A DNA stretch of 13,760 nucleotides from Caryophanales bacterium UBA4951 (GTDB lineage: Bacteria; Bacillota_I; Bacilli_A; RFN20; CAG-826). Each line of letters starts with the position of its first letter. Position 1 is the stretch's first letter. The position numbers and the translations under genes are program-made. The notes beneath the pieces were generated by a model that was not told the DNA's origin, did not search any database, and saw nothing but the letters and a program-made list of their open reading frames with translations. The stretch is taken from positions 1 through 13,760 of the forward strand of contig DHAP01000027.1 in the NCBI GenBank assembly GCA_002397465.1, given 5' to 3'. Positions 6,739 to 13,760 of the stretch are shown piece by piece.

Positions 6739-7983
6739 ATGGAACACTACGACGTAGTCGTGATCGGAGGCGGCCCAGCCGGCTTAGCGGCCAGCAAAAA
6801 GGCCAGTGAAAACTCCGCCAAAACCCTCTTGATCGAAAGAGAAGGAGCCTTGGGAGGCATTTTGAAACAGTGCATCCACGATGGCTTCGGACTCACGAGA
6901 TTCAAAGAGAAATTAGCAGGCCCCGAATACGCGAACAGGGAAATCGAGAAGCTTAATGGAAGCGGGGTCACGGTCTCGCTTCTCACCTTCGTCACCAAGA
7001 TAAACAAGAACGATGACGGAAGCTTCCTCATCAGTGCGGTCGACCCGAAAGGCGTCCACCACTATCTGGCCCAGAAGCTGATCTTGGCAACCGGCTGCAG
7101 GGAGAGGACGAGCAAGCAAGTCGCCATCCATGGGACCAACCCCTCAGGCGTGATGACGGCAGGCCAATGCCAATACTACATGAACATCATGGGCGAGATG
7201 CCCGTCAAGAACGCCGTGATACTCGGCTCTGGCGACATCGGGCTCATCATGGCAAGGCGCATCACCCTTGAAGGTGGCCACGTCATCGGGGTCTATGAGG
7301 CCAAGCCCACCCCATCCGGATTGGCGAGGAACATCGCCCAATGCCTCACCGACTTCAACATCCCCCTTCATCTATCGAAGACCGTGACCAAAGTCTATGG
7401 CGTCGATAGGCTCGAAGGAGTCGAGATCTCTGACGTCGACGAGAAGATGAACCCCATCAAAGGCAGCGAGGTCAAGATCGACTGTGACTCCTTGATCCTC
7501 TCGGTGGGGCTTATCCCCGAGAACGAGTTAGCCAAGTCCATTGGGGTGCCGCTATCCAGATTCACCAAGGGCCCGGAAGTCGACCAGGACTTCATGAGCC
7601 TCGTCGAAGGCGTCTACTCATGCGGCAATGCCATGCACGTGAACGATTTGGCGGACTATGTCTCCGAGTCGGGCGAGATCGCCGGCAAGAACGCCGCGAC
7701 TTCCGCGGCCATCAGCCACAAGAGGCACAAAGTCAGCTTTGACTCACACTTTGGGTACGTGGTCCCCGAATACGTGGACTTCGCCAAACCCACCAAGGAC
7801 ATGGTCTTCTATTTCCGCTCAAGGGAAATCTACAAGAACAAGATGCTCCACGTCTATCTCGGCGATAAGGAAATCTACAAACATCCTTACACGAACCTCA
7901 AACCGCCGGAGATGGAACGCTTCCTCCTCTCAATCGAGGAAGAAGGAGACATCACCCTTAAATTGGAGGATATGGCCAAATGA
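6739..7983 (+). CDS. GlpB-like NAD(P)/FAD-dependent oxidoreductase
   Basis: A 414-residue two-dinucleotide-binding flavoprotein of the Pyr_redox_2 fold. The FAD motif VIGGGPAGLA is at 8-17, a conserved GGILKQCIHDGFG segment at 39-51, ATGCRER near 117-123 and the NAD(P) motif LGSGDIG at 162-168. CGN near 295 corresponds to the second FAD contact. Cys45 is in the position where many such proteins carry a conserved cysteine, but no CxxC redox disulfide is seen. Its start directly abuts the glpA-like stop (TAAATG), with AAAGGAGGG upstream, so the two proteins are probably made together. It likely passes electrons from the GlpA-like subunit to NAD(P) or another carrier, in the position GlpB holds in GlpABC. 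A C-terminal segment (about 325-410) extends beyond the core fold. Confidence 0.86.
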   Translation: MEHYDVVVIGGGPAGLAASKKASENSAKTLLIEREGALGGILKQCIHDGFGLTRFKEKLAGPEYANREIEKLNGSGVTVSLLTFVTKINKNDDGSFLISAVDPKGVHHYLAQKLILATGCRERTSKQVAIHGTNPSGVMTAGQCQYYMNIMGEMPVKNAVILGSGDIGLIMARRITLEGGHVIGVYEAKPTPSGLARNIAQCLTDFNIPLHLSKTVTKVYGVDRLEGVEISDVDEKMNPIKGSEVKIDCDSLILSVGLIPENELAKSIGVPLSRFTKGPEVDQDFMSLVEGVYSCGNAMHVNDLADYVSESGEIAGKNAATSAAISHKRHKVSFDSHFGYVVPEYVDFAKPTKDMVFYFRSREIYKNKMLHVYLGDKEIYKHPYTNLKPPEMERFLLSIEEEGDITLKLEDMAK

Positions 7984-8333
7984 AAGAATACACATGCATC
8001 GTCTGCCCCAACGGTTGCTCGCTCGTCTACGATGAGTTGACGAACACCTGCAAAGGGAACCGCTGCCCCCGCGGGGCCAAATACGCGGAGAACGAGTTCC
8101 TCCATCCGATGAGAAGCGTCACCTCGACGGTGAAGACATCCTTACCCGAATATCCGGTCATCTCGGTGAGGACATCGACCGACATCCCAAAAGAAAAGGT
8201 CTTCTCCTTGCTTAGAGAGCTGAACAAAGTGACAGTCAGCGAATACCTTCCGATCAATTCGATAGTCATCAAGAATGTGTTGAACACCGGCGCGGACGTC
8301 ATCACGACCGCCCCGATGAGAAAAGGAAAATAA
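7980..8333 (+). CDS. DUF1667 iron-sulfur-type small protein
   Basis: A 117-residue protein of the DUF1667 family, which is typically encoded beside GlpA-like and GlpB-like oxidoreductases in anaerobes. Five cysteines near the N-terminus (Cys6, 9, 13, 24 and 29, in the CxxCPNGC and GNRCPRG contexts) look like a metal or Fe-S cluster site. The rest is a mixed alpha/beta domain with no catalytic motif I recognise. It overlaps the preceding gene by four bases (ATGA), which implies translational coupling and fixed stoichiometry. The likely role is as third subunit of the glycerol-3-phosphate dehydrogenase complex, carrying electrons onward where GlpC would act. That role is inferred from position and cysteines only. 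Confidence 0.86.
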   Translation: MKEYTCIVCPNGCSLVYDELTNTCKGNRCPRGAKYAENEFLHPMRSVTSTVKTSLPEYPVISVRTSTDIPKEKVFSLLRELNKVTVSEYLPINSIVIKNVLNTGADVITTAPMRKGK

Positions 8334-8335
8334 AC

Positions 8336-10078
8336 ATGAGCAAACCCTACAAAGACTTCGAGCCGAAATGGTACTATGGCAAAGTCCCATCCAAGTCCTA
8401 TCGTTCCATCTTCAAATGGGGCGACCCCGACTTCGTGAAAGTCCCAAAAGAAACCCTTTATAAGATGATCAAGGGCGTCTTCCACATGAAAGACGAGGAC
8501 TTCAAAAGCTACACAGCTGACCTCGGTCTCGATGAGGTCAAGTTCGACATCGCCCCGAAGATCGTGAAGGAAGAGGACATCAAAGCCCTCAAGAAGATCT
8601 ATGGCGACGAGTTCGTCCGTAATGACGACTACTCACGCTTATCGGTCGCCTATGGCAAGACCATGTACGACCTCCTCCGCCTCCGTCAGAAGAAGATCGA
8701 GAACATCCCTGACGTCGTCGTCTATCCTGACACCGCCGAACAGATAGAGGAGACCGTCAAATACTGCGTCGAGAAGAAGATCCCTCTCTACGTCTATGGC
8801 GGCGGCTCCAGCGTCACGCGCGGCGTCGAATGCATGAAGGGTGGCATCTCCATGGACATGAGACTCCGCTACAACAAAGTCATCTCCTTCAACGAGGTCG
8901 ACCAGACCATCACCGTCCAGACTGGCATGTCCGGCCCAACCCTTGAGAAGATCCTCAACGAGGCCGTCAAAACCTTAGGGGCCCACAGGGCCTACACCTG
9001 CGGCCACTTCCCGCAGTCATTCGAGTACTCCTCAGTCGGAGGATGGGTCGTCACAAGAGGCGCTGGCCAGAACAGCACCTACTATGGCAAGATCGAAGAC
9101 ATCGTCCTCTCCCAGAAATACGCCACCCCGATCGGAAGGATCGTCACCTCCCATTATCCAAGGGAAGCCACCGGACCCTCGCTCAATCAGATCATGATGG
9201 GCAGCGAAGGCACGTTCGGCGTCCTCACCGAGGTCACCTTAAGGGTCTTCAGGTACATGCCGGAGTATCGGAAACGCTACTCCTTCATGTTCAAGGACTT
9301 TGACACCGCCCAGGCCGCCTGCCGCGAGATGATGCAGGCCGAAGACGGCTTCTCCAGCGTCTTCCGTCTCTCTGATCCCGAAGAGACATCGATCATGATG
9401 AAACTCTATGGCGTCGATGAGACGCCGTTACCGAAGCTCTTGAAGCTCAAAGGCCTTGAGATCGGCAAAGCCTGCCTCTTCCTAGGCTTCAGCGATGGCG
9501 ACAAAGGCTATAGCAAGAACGTCGCGAAGTCCATCAAACGCATCGCCCACCGCTATAAGGGAATGTCCCTCACCGGCTATGTCACCAAAGGCTGGGAGAA
9601 GGGCAGATTCAACGATCCTTACATGAGAGACTCGATGCAGGACTTCGGCATCATGACGGACACGCTTGAGTGCTGCGTCAACTGGTCGAACATGAGCCAG
9701 GTCTATAACGACGTGAGAAAATTCTGCAAATCCCGTCCGGATACCATCTGCATGACCCACCTCTCACACGCCTACCCACAGGGTGCGAACCTCTACTTCA
9801 TCTTCATCGCCAAGATGAATGACCTCGACGAATATAAGAGATATCAGGACGGCATCCTCGACGCCATCCAGAAGAGCGGGGCCGCGATGAGCCATCACCA
9901 TGGCATCGGCAAAGCCTTTGCCCCATGGCTTGAAGGCGAGATGGGACATCTTGAGTATCAGACCTTTGAGGTCTTGAAGAAACACTTCGACCCCGACTTT
10001 CTCATGAACCCAGGAGGAACCCTCGGGCTCGACCTCACGAAGGATGAGAAGATCGACAAGGATCAGAAGCTCAAATAA
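8336..10078 (+). CDS. FAD-binding oxidase of the alkylglycerone-phosphate synthase (AGPS) type
   Basis: A 580-residue soluble flavoenzyme with the PCMH-type FAD fold. Residues 125-165 include PDVVVYPDTAEQI and the FAD loop YGGGSSV (154-160). GHFPQSFEYSSVGGW (223-237) continues into TRGAGQ (240-245), and MGSEGTFGVLTEV (288-300) completes the FAD site. PYMRD (428-432), ECCVNW (445-450), AYPQGANLYF (479-488) and SHHHGIGK (519-526) correspond to AGPS regions, the last to the active-site histidine triad. The N-terminal KWYYG also resembles the KWxGWG start of AGPS. Human AGPS swaps the acyl chain of acyl-dihydroxyacetone phosphate for a fatty alcohol, forming an ether bond. There is no peroxisomal targeting extension. 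It starts two bases after the DUF1667 stop, in an operon with glycerol-3-phosphate oxidation and lipid-kinase genes, which supports a lipid role. A related 2-hydroxyacid dehydrogenase is the alternative. Confidence 0.82.
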   Translation: MSKPYKDFEPKWYYGKVPSKSYRSIFKWGDPDFVKVPKETLYKMIKGVFHMKDEDFKSYTADLGLDEVKFDIAPKIVKEEDIKALKKIYGDEFVRNDDYSRLSVAYGKTMYDLLRLRQKKIENIPDVVVYPDTAEQIEETVKYCVEKKIPLYVYGGGSSVTRGVECMKGGISMDMRLRYNKVISFNEVDQTITVQTGMSGPTLEKILNEAVKTLGAHRAYTCGHFPQSFEYSSVGGWVVTRGAGQNSTYYGKIEDIVLSQKYATPIGRIVTSHYPREATGPSLNQIMMGSEGTFGVLTEVTLRVFRYMPEYRKRYSFMFKDFDTAQAACREMMQAEDGFSSVFRLSDPEETSIMMKLYGVDETPLPKLLKLKGLEIGKACLFLGFSDGDKGYSKNVAKSIKRIAHRYKGMSLTGYVTKGWEKGRFNDPYMRDSMQDFGIMTDTLECCVNWSNMSQVYNDVRKFCKSRPDTICMTHLSHAYPQGANLYFIFIAKMNDLDEYKRYQDGILDAIQKSGAAMSHHHGIGKAFAPWLEGEMGHLEYQTFEVLKKHFDPDFLMNPGGTLGLDLTKDEKIDKDQKLK

Positions 10079-10090
10079 ACCAGGAGATTT

Positions 10091-10999
10091 ATGCACCACA
10101 TTTTCGTAATCAACCCCAAAGCCGGCCGAATAGACCGAACCAAGGAAATCGAAGAGAAGCTACATAGCTACGATGGCAAGATTTCTTATGAGATCTATGT
10201 CACCAAGTCCCTTGGGGACGCCCAATGCTTCGTCAGAGAATACCTCTCCACCCATTCAAAGGATGAGACCTACCGTTTCTATGCCTGCGGCGGGGATGGA
10301 ACCCTCTATGACGTCGTCAACGGCTCAGCCGGCTACCCCAACGTCGAGGTGGCCTGCGTCGCCAGCGGAAGCGGAAACGACTTCGTCAAAAACTTCCACA
10401 ACCTCGAGAAGTTCCGCGACCTCGACAAAGAGATCGCCGGGACCGCCAAGAAGATCGACCTTTTGAAAGTCGGCGACAAGTATTGCATCAACATCGCCAA
10501 CTATGGTTTCGACGGCGAGGTCACCTTCGCCCAGCTGAAGTATAAAAGACGCCCCTTCACGACCGGTCCGATGGCCTATAAGAAGGCGGCCCTCCACTGC
10601 CTCTTGTTCAAGATGAACCAATACCTCAAACTCACGATCGACGATGAGGTCGTCTTTGAGGGCAAAGGGCTCCTCGTGGCTTTGGCCAACGGCTATTGCT
10701 ATGGGGGCGGTTACCACTGCGCCCCCGAAGCCATCATCGATGATGGCCTCATGGACGTCTGCCTCATCAAGGCCGTCTCACGCTTCAAAGCGGCTTCCTT
10801 CATGAAGATTTTCAGGAAAGGCGAACACATCACCTCCCCAAAGACCAAGAACATCGTCATCTACAAGAAAGGCAAAAAGGCCGTTGTCGAAAGCGACCAC
10901 CCGGTTGCCTACGCCGTCGATGGCGAGGTCTTCACCAGCGACCGCATTGAAGTCAACTTGCTTCCAAAGGCCATCTCCTTCGTCGTCCCTATCGACTGA
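10091..10999 (+). CDS. Diacylglycerol kinase-family lipid kinase (DagK/YegS type)
   Basis: A 302-residue protein of normal length for bacterial soluble lipid kinases, which phosphorylate diacylglycerol or similar lipids with ATP at the membrane surface. The nucleotide site GGDGT is at 67-71 and SGSGNDF at 92-98. NYGFDGEV (137-144) and GGGYHCAPEAIIDDGLMDV (205-223) are the typical second-domain motifs, and VDGE (277-280) closes the active site. AGGAG lies five bases before the ATG, 12 bases after the AGPS-like gene. It is the last gene of the operon and a strong terminator follows. Its substrate may be an alkyl- or acyl-glycerol made by the pathway rather than diacylglycerol itself; sequence alone cannot tell. 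Confidence 0.9.
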   Translation: MHHIFVINPKAGRIDRTKEIEEKLHSYDGKISYEIYVTKSLGDAQCFVREYLSTHSKDETYRFYACGGDGTLYDVVNGSAGYPNVEVACVASGSGNDFVKNFHNLEKFRDLDKEIAGTAKKIDLLKVGDKYCINIANYGFDGEVTFAQLKYKRRPFTTGPMAYKKAALHCLLFKMNQYLKLTIDDEVVFEGKGLLVALANGYCYGGGYHCAPEAIIDDGLMDVCLIKAVSRFKAASFMKIFRKGEHITSPKTKNIVIYKKGKKAVVESDHPVAYAVDGEVFTSDRIEVNLLPKAISFVVPID

Positions 11000-11013
11000 G
11001 GGCGTGCGTAGAG

Positions 11014-11043
11014 AAAAGGGCGAGGTTACTCACTCGCCCTTTT
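11014..11043. terminator. Bidirectional hairpin terminator
   Basis: AAAAGGGCGAG (11014-11024) and CTCGCCCTTTT (11033-11043) form a perfect 11-bp stem with an 8-base loop. On the plus strand it ends in TTTTGTTTT and closes the lipid operon 14 bases after the kinase stop. On the minus strand it ends in TTTT and lies 12 bases after the XRE gene stop, so it can serve both convergent genes. Confidence 0.85.
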
Positions 11044-11055
11044 GTTTTGCCTTCC

Positions 11056-11691
11056 TTATTTCTTCTTTTTGCTTTCGTTTTTGGCTTTGATCTTGCTGAT
11101 GCTTCCTTGACTCACGTAAGGGAACAAGAGGATGGCTATTTGGACGACGGCCGCGGCCGCGAAGACCGCGCCTTCCTCAAACTTCAACGCGAAGTAAATG
11201 GCATCCGCGGTCGACCAGACGACTAAGGACAGTAAGACGGTCTGGATGATGCCTCTTCTACCGAAGACGGCATTGATGATCCATAGAAGCAAGGGTATCG
11301 CTGGCAAAATGAAATAATAATAACGGTATGGCTCGATGCTCGGGATCTTGTCGCTTAAGGAAACGAACATGATGGCGGCCAAGGTTATAAGGATGAAGAC
11401 TAATGACACGATGTAGATGACCTTGATGGCTATCTCCTTGTCGTGGAGCTTCTTGGCTTCTTCTTTCGAGAGGACCACAAGGGGATGATCCTCAAAGAGA
11501 TACTCGATGTTCACATGGAACAAATCGGCGAGTTTTTTGAGCATCTCGGCGTCAGGAAGGCTCTCGGCCCTTTCCCACTTGGAAATGGCTTTGTCGCTGT
11601 AGTTGAGCCTGTCGGCCAACTCAGCCTGGGTCAGTCCCGCTTTCTTTCTGAGGGACGCAATATTATTCGCTATGGTTTCCTTAATCTCCAT
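11056..11691 (-). CDS. XRE-family regulator with four-helix membrane domain
   Basis: A 211-residue protein joining a Cro/C1-type helix-turn-helix (residues 6-62, including GLTQAELADRL and SDKAISKWER) to a hydrophobic C-terminal half with about four membrane helices (88-111, 124-143, 147-167, 173-193) and a lysine-rich tail. The DNA-binding domain would sit on the cytoplasmic face of the membrane, an arrangement known from many Firmicutes XRE proteins of unknown signal. The start at MEIKETIANNI matches the usual N-terminus of this family. No Shine-Dalgarno sequence precedes it, and a -10-like box lies only seven bases upstream, so the message may be leaderless. It is divergent from the YjdF-like membrane gene, and dyads between the two suggest that it controls both. 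Confidence 0.85.
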   Translation of the reverse strand: MEIKETIANNIASLRKKAGLTQAELADRLNYSDKAISKWERAESLPDAEMLKKLADLFHVNIEYLFEDHPLVVLSKEEAKKLHDKEIAIKVIYIVSLVFILITLAAIMFVSLSDKIPSIEPYRYYYFILPAIPLLLWIINAVFGRRGIIQTVLLSLVVWSTADAIYFALKFEEGAVFAAAAVVQIAILLFPYVSQGSISKIKAKNESKKKK

Positions 11692-11698
11692 TGTTTTA

Positions 11699-11726
11699 AT
11701 TATTAGGGTTTTTGCGGGGAAAACAA
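11699..11726 (-). promoter_or_regulatory. Candidate promoter of the XRE gene
   Basis: On the minus strand, TTGTTT (11726-11721) and AATAAT (11704-11699) are 16 bases apart. The -10 element matches consensus at 5 of 6. The expected start of transcription falls on or next to the A of the ATG at 11691, which would give a leaderless transcript. The CTACT dyad lies just upstream of the -35. Confidence 0.45.
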
Positions 11727-11730
11727 GCCT

Positions 11731-11764
11731 CTACTTTTAGTAGAATGGCACTTCTACTTTCTAG
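11731..11764. promoter_or_regulatory. Paired CTACTTT operator-like sites
   Basis: A perfect dyad CTACT-TTT-AGTAG (11731-11743) is followed 23 bases further on by a related CTACTTTCTAG (11754-11764). The spacing is about two helical turns, so dimers could bind on one face of the DNA. The pair lies between the divergent XRE and YjdF-like genes and adjoins the -35 of the XRE gene, which fits autoregulation by the XRE protein. Confidence 0.45.
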
Positions 11765-11803
11765 CCACCCACAGGCGCTTGAAGATGTTTTATCTTAGTG
11801 ACG

Positions 11804-12592
11804 ATGAAAAAGAAACCCTACCAGATCTTAACCTTAGTCCTCTCCATCGTGGTTTTCCTTTGCTACGTCTTTTCTTTCTCCTATGGCATCTACAAACTCT
11901 TGGATCCGGACTATTCAAGCTCACAAGCGACTCTCATCGTGATGTCGAGCTTCGGCGGCATGATCCTCGCCTGGTTACCTTATCTAGCCAAGAGCATCAT
12001 CCACATCGAAATATCCTTCTGGCTCGATTTGTTCATTGAGGTGTTCGGCTTGCTCGGCATCTTCTTTGGCGAGGCCTTCTGCTTCTACTATAACTACCCA
12101 ATCTGGGATGACATCCTTCATTTCTTAAGCGGCGTCTGGGTGGCCTTCATGGGCTATTGCTTAATCAGAAGCCTCACGAAGAAAGACGTCTTGTCACATC
12201 CGATCGGAATGGCCGTGATCGGGAGCATTCTCATCTCTTTCTCCGTCTCCTTCCTCTGGGAGATCTACGAATTCACCTTTGATTCCTTGTTCGGAACGAA
12301 CATGCAAAAGTTCATGCCGGAGAATGACCTCTTCAACGGAGGCGACACCTTCTCTAATCTCTTTGGCAGCGATGAGGCCATCGCGAACTTCTACCGCGAC
12401 CCGACAGGTTACCGTTACGCCCTCATGGACACGATGGGCGACATGATTGAGGCCTTGGGCGGCACCGTGTTATTTGAACTCGTGGCCTGGCCGATCCGCA
12501 ACAAGAACCCCTACTTCTTCGATGATCAAATTGGTTTCATTCCTCGAAGGCAAGAAGCCAGCCAAGGCGAGACCAGCAGTAAAAGTATATAA
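11804..12592 (+). CDS. YjdF/DUF2238-like integral membrane protein
   Basis: An integral membrane protein of 262 residues with about six hydrophobic segments (roughly 8-30, 43-61, 71-95, 104-122, 135-155, 214-231). Polar residues conserved in this family stand out: WDDILH (101-106), WEIYEF (152-157) and DTMGDMIEALGG (209-220), giving an Asp/His/Glu set near the membrane interface. The biochemical role of the family is not known to me. ATG 11804 was chosen because it opens the MKKK start typical of membrane proteins. A GTG at 11798 in frame is possible and would add two residues. Neither has a clear ribosome binding site. It is divergent from the membrane-bound XRE regulator and probably controlled by it. 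Confidence 0.78.
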   Translation: MKKKPYQILTLVLSIVVFLCYVFSFSYGIYKLLDPDYSSSQATLIVMSSFGGMILAWLPYLAKSIIHIEISFWLDLFIEVFGLLGIFFGEAFCFYYNYPIWDDILHFLSGVWVAFMGYCLIRSLTKKDVLSHPIGMAVIGSILISFSVSFLWEIYEFTFDSLFGTNMQKFMPENDLFNGGDTFSNLFGSDEAIANFYRDPTGYRYALMDTMGDMIEALGGTVLFELVAWPIRNKNPYFFDDQIGFIPRRQEASQGETSSKSI

Positions 12593-12630
12593 AAAGACGG
12601 CACGATGAGAAATCATGCCGCCTTTTCTTT
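12592..12630. terminator. Shared terminator between YjdF-like gene and htpG
   Basis: AAAAGACGGCA (12592-12602) pairs with TGCCGCCTTTT (12616-12626) with one internal mismatch, and a GAT/ATC pair extends the stem inside. The plus strand continues CTTTTG. The two genes converge here, the htpG stop lying within seven bases of the stem, so the hairpin can end transcription from both sides. Confidence 0.75.
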
Positions 12631-12632
12631 TG

Positions 12633-13760
12633 TTACTTCTTGAGCGCCTCAAGCATCAGGTCGTTGAGGTTCTTGACGAAGGAGACTTTGTCTTTGACCT
12701 CAAAGCCTTCGAGCATCATAGCCTCATCGTATAAGAGGGAGCCATACTTCTTGACCTTCGCATCGTCATCCCCGACCGCGGAGATGGCTTTCCAAAGATC
12801 ATGGTCTGGGTTGATCTCCAAGACCTTCGTGGCCTTTGGTTCCTCGCCGCTGGCCTTCGTTCTTTCTTCTTGCTCGGTAAGGACGTGTTCCATGTTGAGG
12901 GATAGTCCTTCTTTGGTGGCGATGCAGACTGGGGAGTCCACAAGCTTGGAGGAGAATCCGACCTCATCGACCTTGCCATTTAGGGCTTCCTTGATGTCAT
13001 CGAGGATGCGTTTGTTTTTAGTGGTCAAATCGTTGATCTTCGTCTCTTCTTCTTTCGAGAGGCTCTCTTTGGAATCCTGTGAGATGTTCTTGAACGGGGT
13101 CTTATCATAGTCCGCCATCATCATCACGCAGAACTCGTCGATGTCATTTGAGAAGAAGAGGACGTCGGTGCCGTCTTTCTTGTACTTCTCAAGCTGTGGG
13201 AGCATCTTGATGGACTCAATCGACTTGCCTGAGGCATAGAAGATGGACTTCTGGTCCTTACCCATCTTCTCTTTGTAGGCCTTGAGGCTGATCGGGGTCT
13301 CGTTATTGAGGCTTGGGAACATCAAGAGGTCCTGAAGCAGTTCTTTCTTGGCCCCATAAGTCTGGTAGATGCCGAACTTGATATGGTCGCCGTATATCTT
13401 GAAGAACTTCTGGTACTTCTCGTTGTCCTTTTCTTCCGAGTCTTTGAGGGTGGCCACGATCTTGTTCTCGATCGAGCCTTCGATCTTCTCAAGGAGAGGG
13501 CTGTTCTGAAGCATCTCGCGTGAGATGTTGAGAGAGAAGTCGTCGCTATCGACAAGACCCTTCACGAACTTGAGATAGTCAGGGATCAATTCCTTGCACT
13601 TCTCTTTGATGAAGATGCCTTTGCTATAGAGGTCCAAGCCCTTCTCGTAGTTCTCGCTATAAAGGTTATAGGGCGCGTGCGAGGGTATATAGAGCAAGGC
13701 ATCATAGAAAACGTTGCCTTCGATATGAAGAGGTATCGCGAATAAGGGGTCCTCGAAATC
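12633..13760 (-). CDS. htpG: HtpG (Hsp90) molecular chaperone, C-terminal part, cut by window edge
   Basis: The visible 375 residues are the middle and C-terminal domains of bacterial Hsp90, an ATP-driven cytoplasmic chaperone. The frame is open to the right edge, beginning DFEDPLFAIPLHIEG, so the N-terminal ATP-binding domain (about 250 residues) lies outside the window. Family signatures are LLYIPSHAPYNLY, GLDLYSKGIFI, the segment PDYLKFVKGLVDSDD running into NISREMLQ (whose Arg helps ATP hydrolysis across domains), and VLEINPDHDLW in the dimerisation domain. An apparent TTG start at 13697 is internal to this frame and is not the real start. The protein ends LNDLMLEALKK, seven bases from a shared terminator. 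Confidence 0.96.
   Translation of the reverse strand, partial: DFEDPLFAIPLHIEGNVFYDALLYIPSHAPYNLYSENYEKGLDLYSKGIFIKEKCKELIPDYLKFVKGLVDSDDFSLNISREMLQNSPLLEKIEGSIENKIVATLKDSEEKDNEKYQKFFKIYGDHIKFGIYQTYGAKKELLQDLLMFPSLNNETPISLKAYKEKMGKDQKSIFYASGKSIESIKMLPQLEKYKKDGTDVLFFSNDIDEFCVMMMADYDKTPFKNISQDSKESLSKEEETKINDLTTKNKRILDDIKEALNGKVDEVGFSSKLVDSPVCIATKEGLSLNMEHVLTEQEERTKASGEEPKATKVLEINPDHDLWKAISAVGDDDAKVKKYGSLLYDEAMMLEGFEVKDKVSFVKNLNDLMLEALKK

Noticed and set aside
8336..10078. Annotation as glycolate or lactate dehydrogenase (GlcD type)
   Set aside because: The FAD fold is shared, but VGGWVVTRGAGQ, SHHHGIGK and the KWYYG N-terminus fit AGPS better. The alternative cannot be fully excluded without a tree.
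11779..12039. An overlapping plus-strand frame starting MKMFYLSDDEKE
   Set aside because: It runs in another frame through the start of the YjdF-like gene, shows no domain, and is lost where that gene continues with clear membrane helices and conserved residues.
12633..13697. HtpG read as a complete short protein starting at TTG 13697
   Set aside because: The frame stays open to the window edge with clear HtpG sequence upstream, so this is an internal codon of a gene cut by the window.
1..13760. CRISPR arrays, tRNA or rRNA genes, insertion sequences, prophage attachment sites
   Set aside because: No regularly spaced repeats, RNA gene signatures, transposase motifs or flanking inverted/direct repeat pairs were seen.

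Overview
The window looks like chromosomal DNA of an anaerobic, Gram-positive-type (Bacillota-like) bacterium. Coding DNA is of moderate GC, intergenic DNA is distinctly AT-rich, and Shine-Dalgarno sequences of the AGGAG type precede most genes. The proteins are rich in oxygen-sensitive iron-sulfur motifs, and the XRE regulator with a four-helix membrane tail is a type common in Firmicutes. The assignment to Bacillota, perhaps an uncultured gut member of the Bacilli, is an inference from gene style. No rRNA or other marker is present.

Layout from left to right. Positions 1-130 are AT-rich and non-coding. A minus-strand operon (4062 to 171) encodes HypB, a 950-residue iron-sulfur flavoprotein with a glutamate-synthase-small-subunit-like core, and HypA, and ends in a hairpin terminator at 135-158. 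Positions 4063-4454 are a 392-base divergent control region with several dyads and three related copies of a TTACCRATAT motif. A plus-strand operon (4455-10999) encodes a TetR-type repressor, a GlpA-like dehydrogenase with an unusual N-terminal extension, a GlpB-like flavoprotein, a DUF1667 protein, an alkylglycerone-phosphate synthase (AGPS)-like flavoenzyme and a diacylglycerol-kinase-family lipid kinase. It ends at a strong bidirectional hairpin (11014-11043). Beyond that are a minus-strand membrane-anchored XRE regulator, a divergent plus-strand YjdF/DUF2238-like membrane protein, a second shared hairpin, and the C-terminal 375 residues of HtpG (Hsp90) running off the right edge.

How the genes may work together. 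In the plus-strand operon, the GlpA/GlpB-like/DUF1667 trio should oxidise glycerol-3-phosphate to dihydroxyacetone phosphate. The AGPS-like enzyme has the FAD-loop and HHH motifs of the enzyme that makes the ether bond of ether lipids from acyl-dihydroxyacetone phosphate. The last gene is a lipid kinase. Together with a co-transcribed TetR repressor this looks like a compact, regulated bacterial ether-lipid (or other glycerophospholipid) module that uses AGPS chemistry. This is the most interesting inference in the window. The second unusual arrangement is a nickel-chaperone pair (HypA, HypB) split by a large electron-transfer flavoprotein, with no other hydrogenase gene in view.
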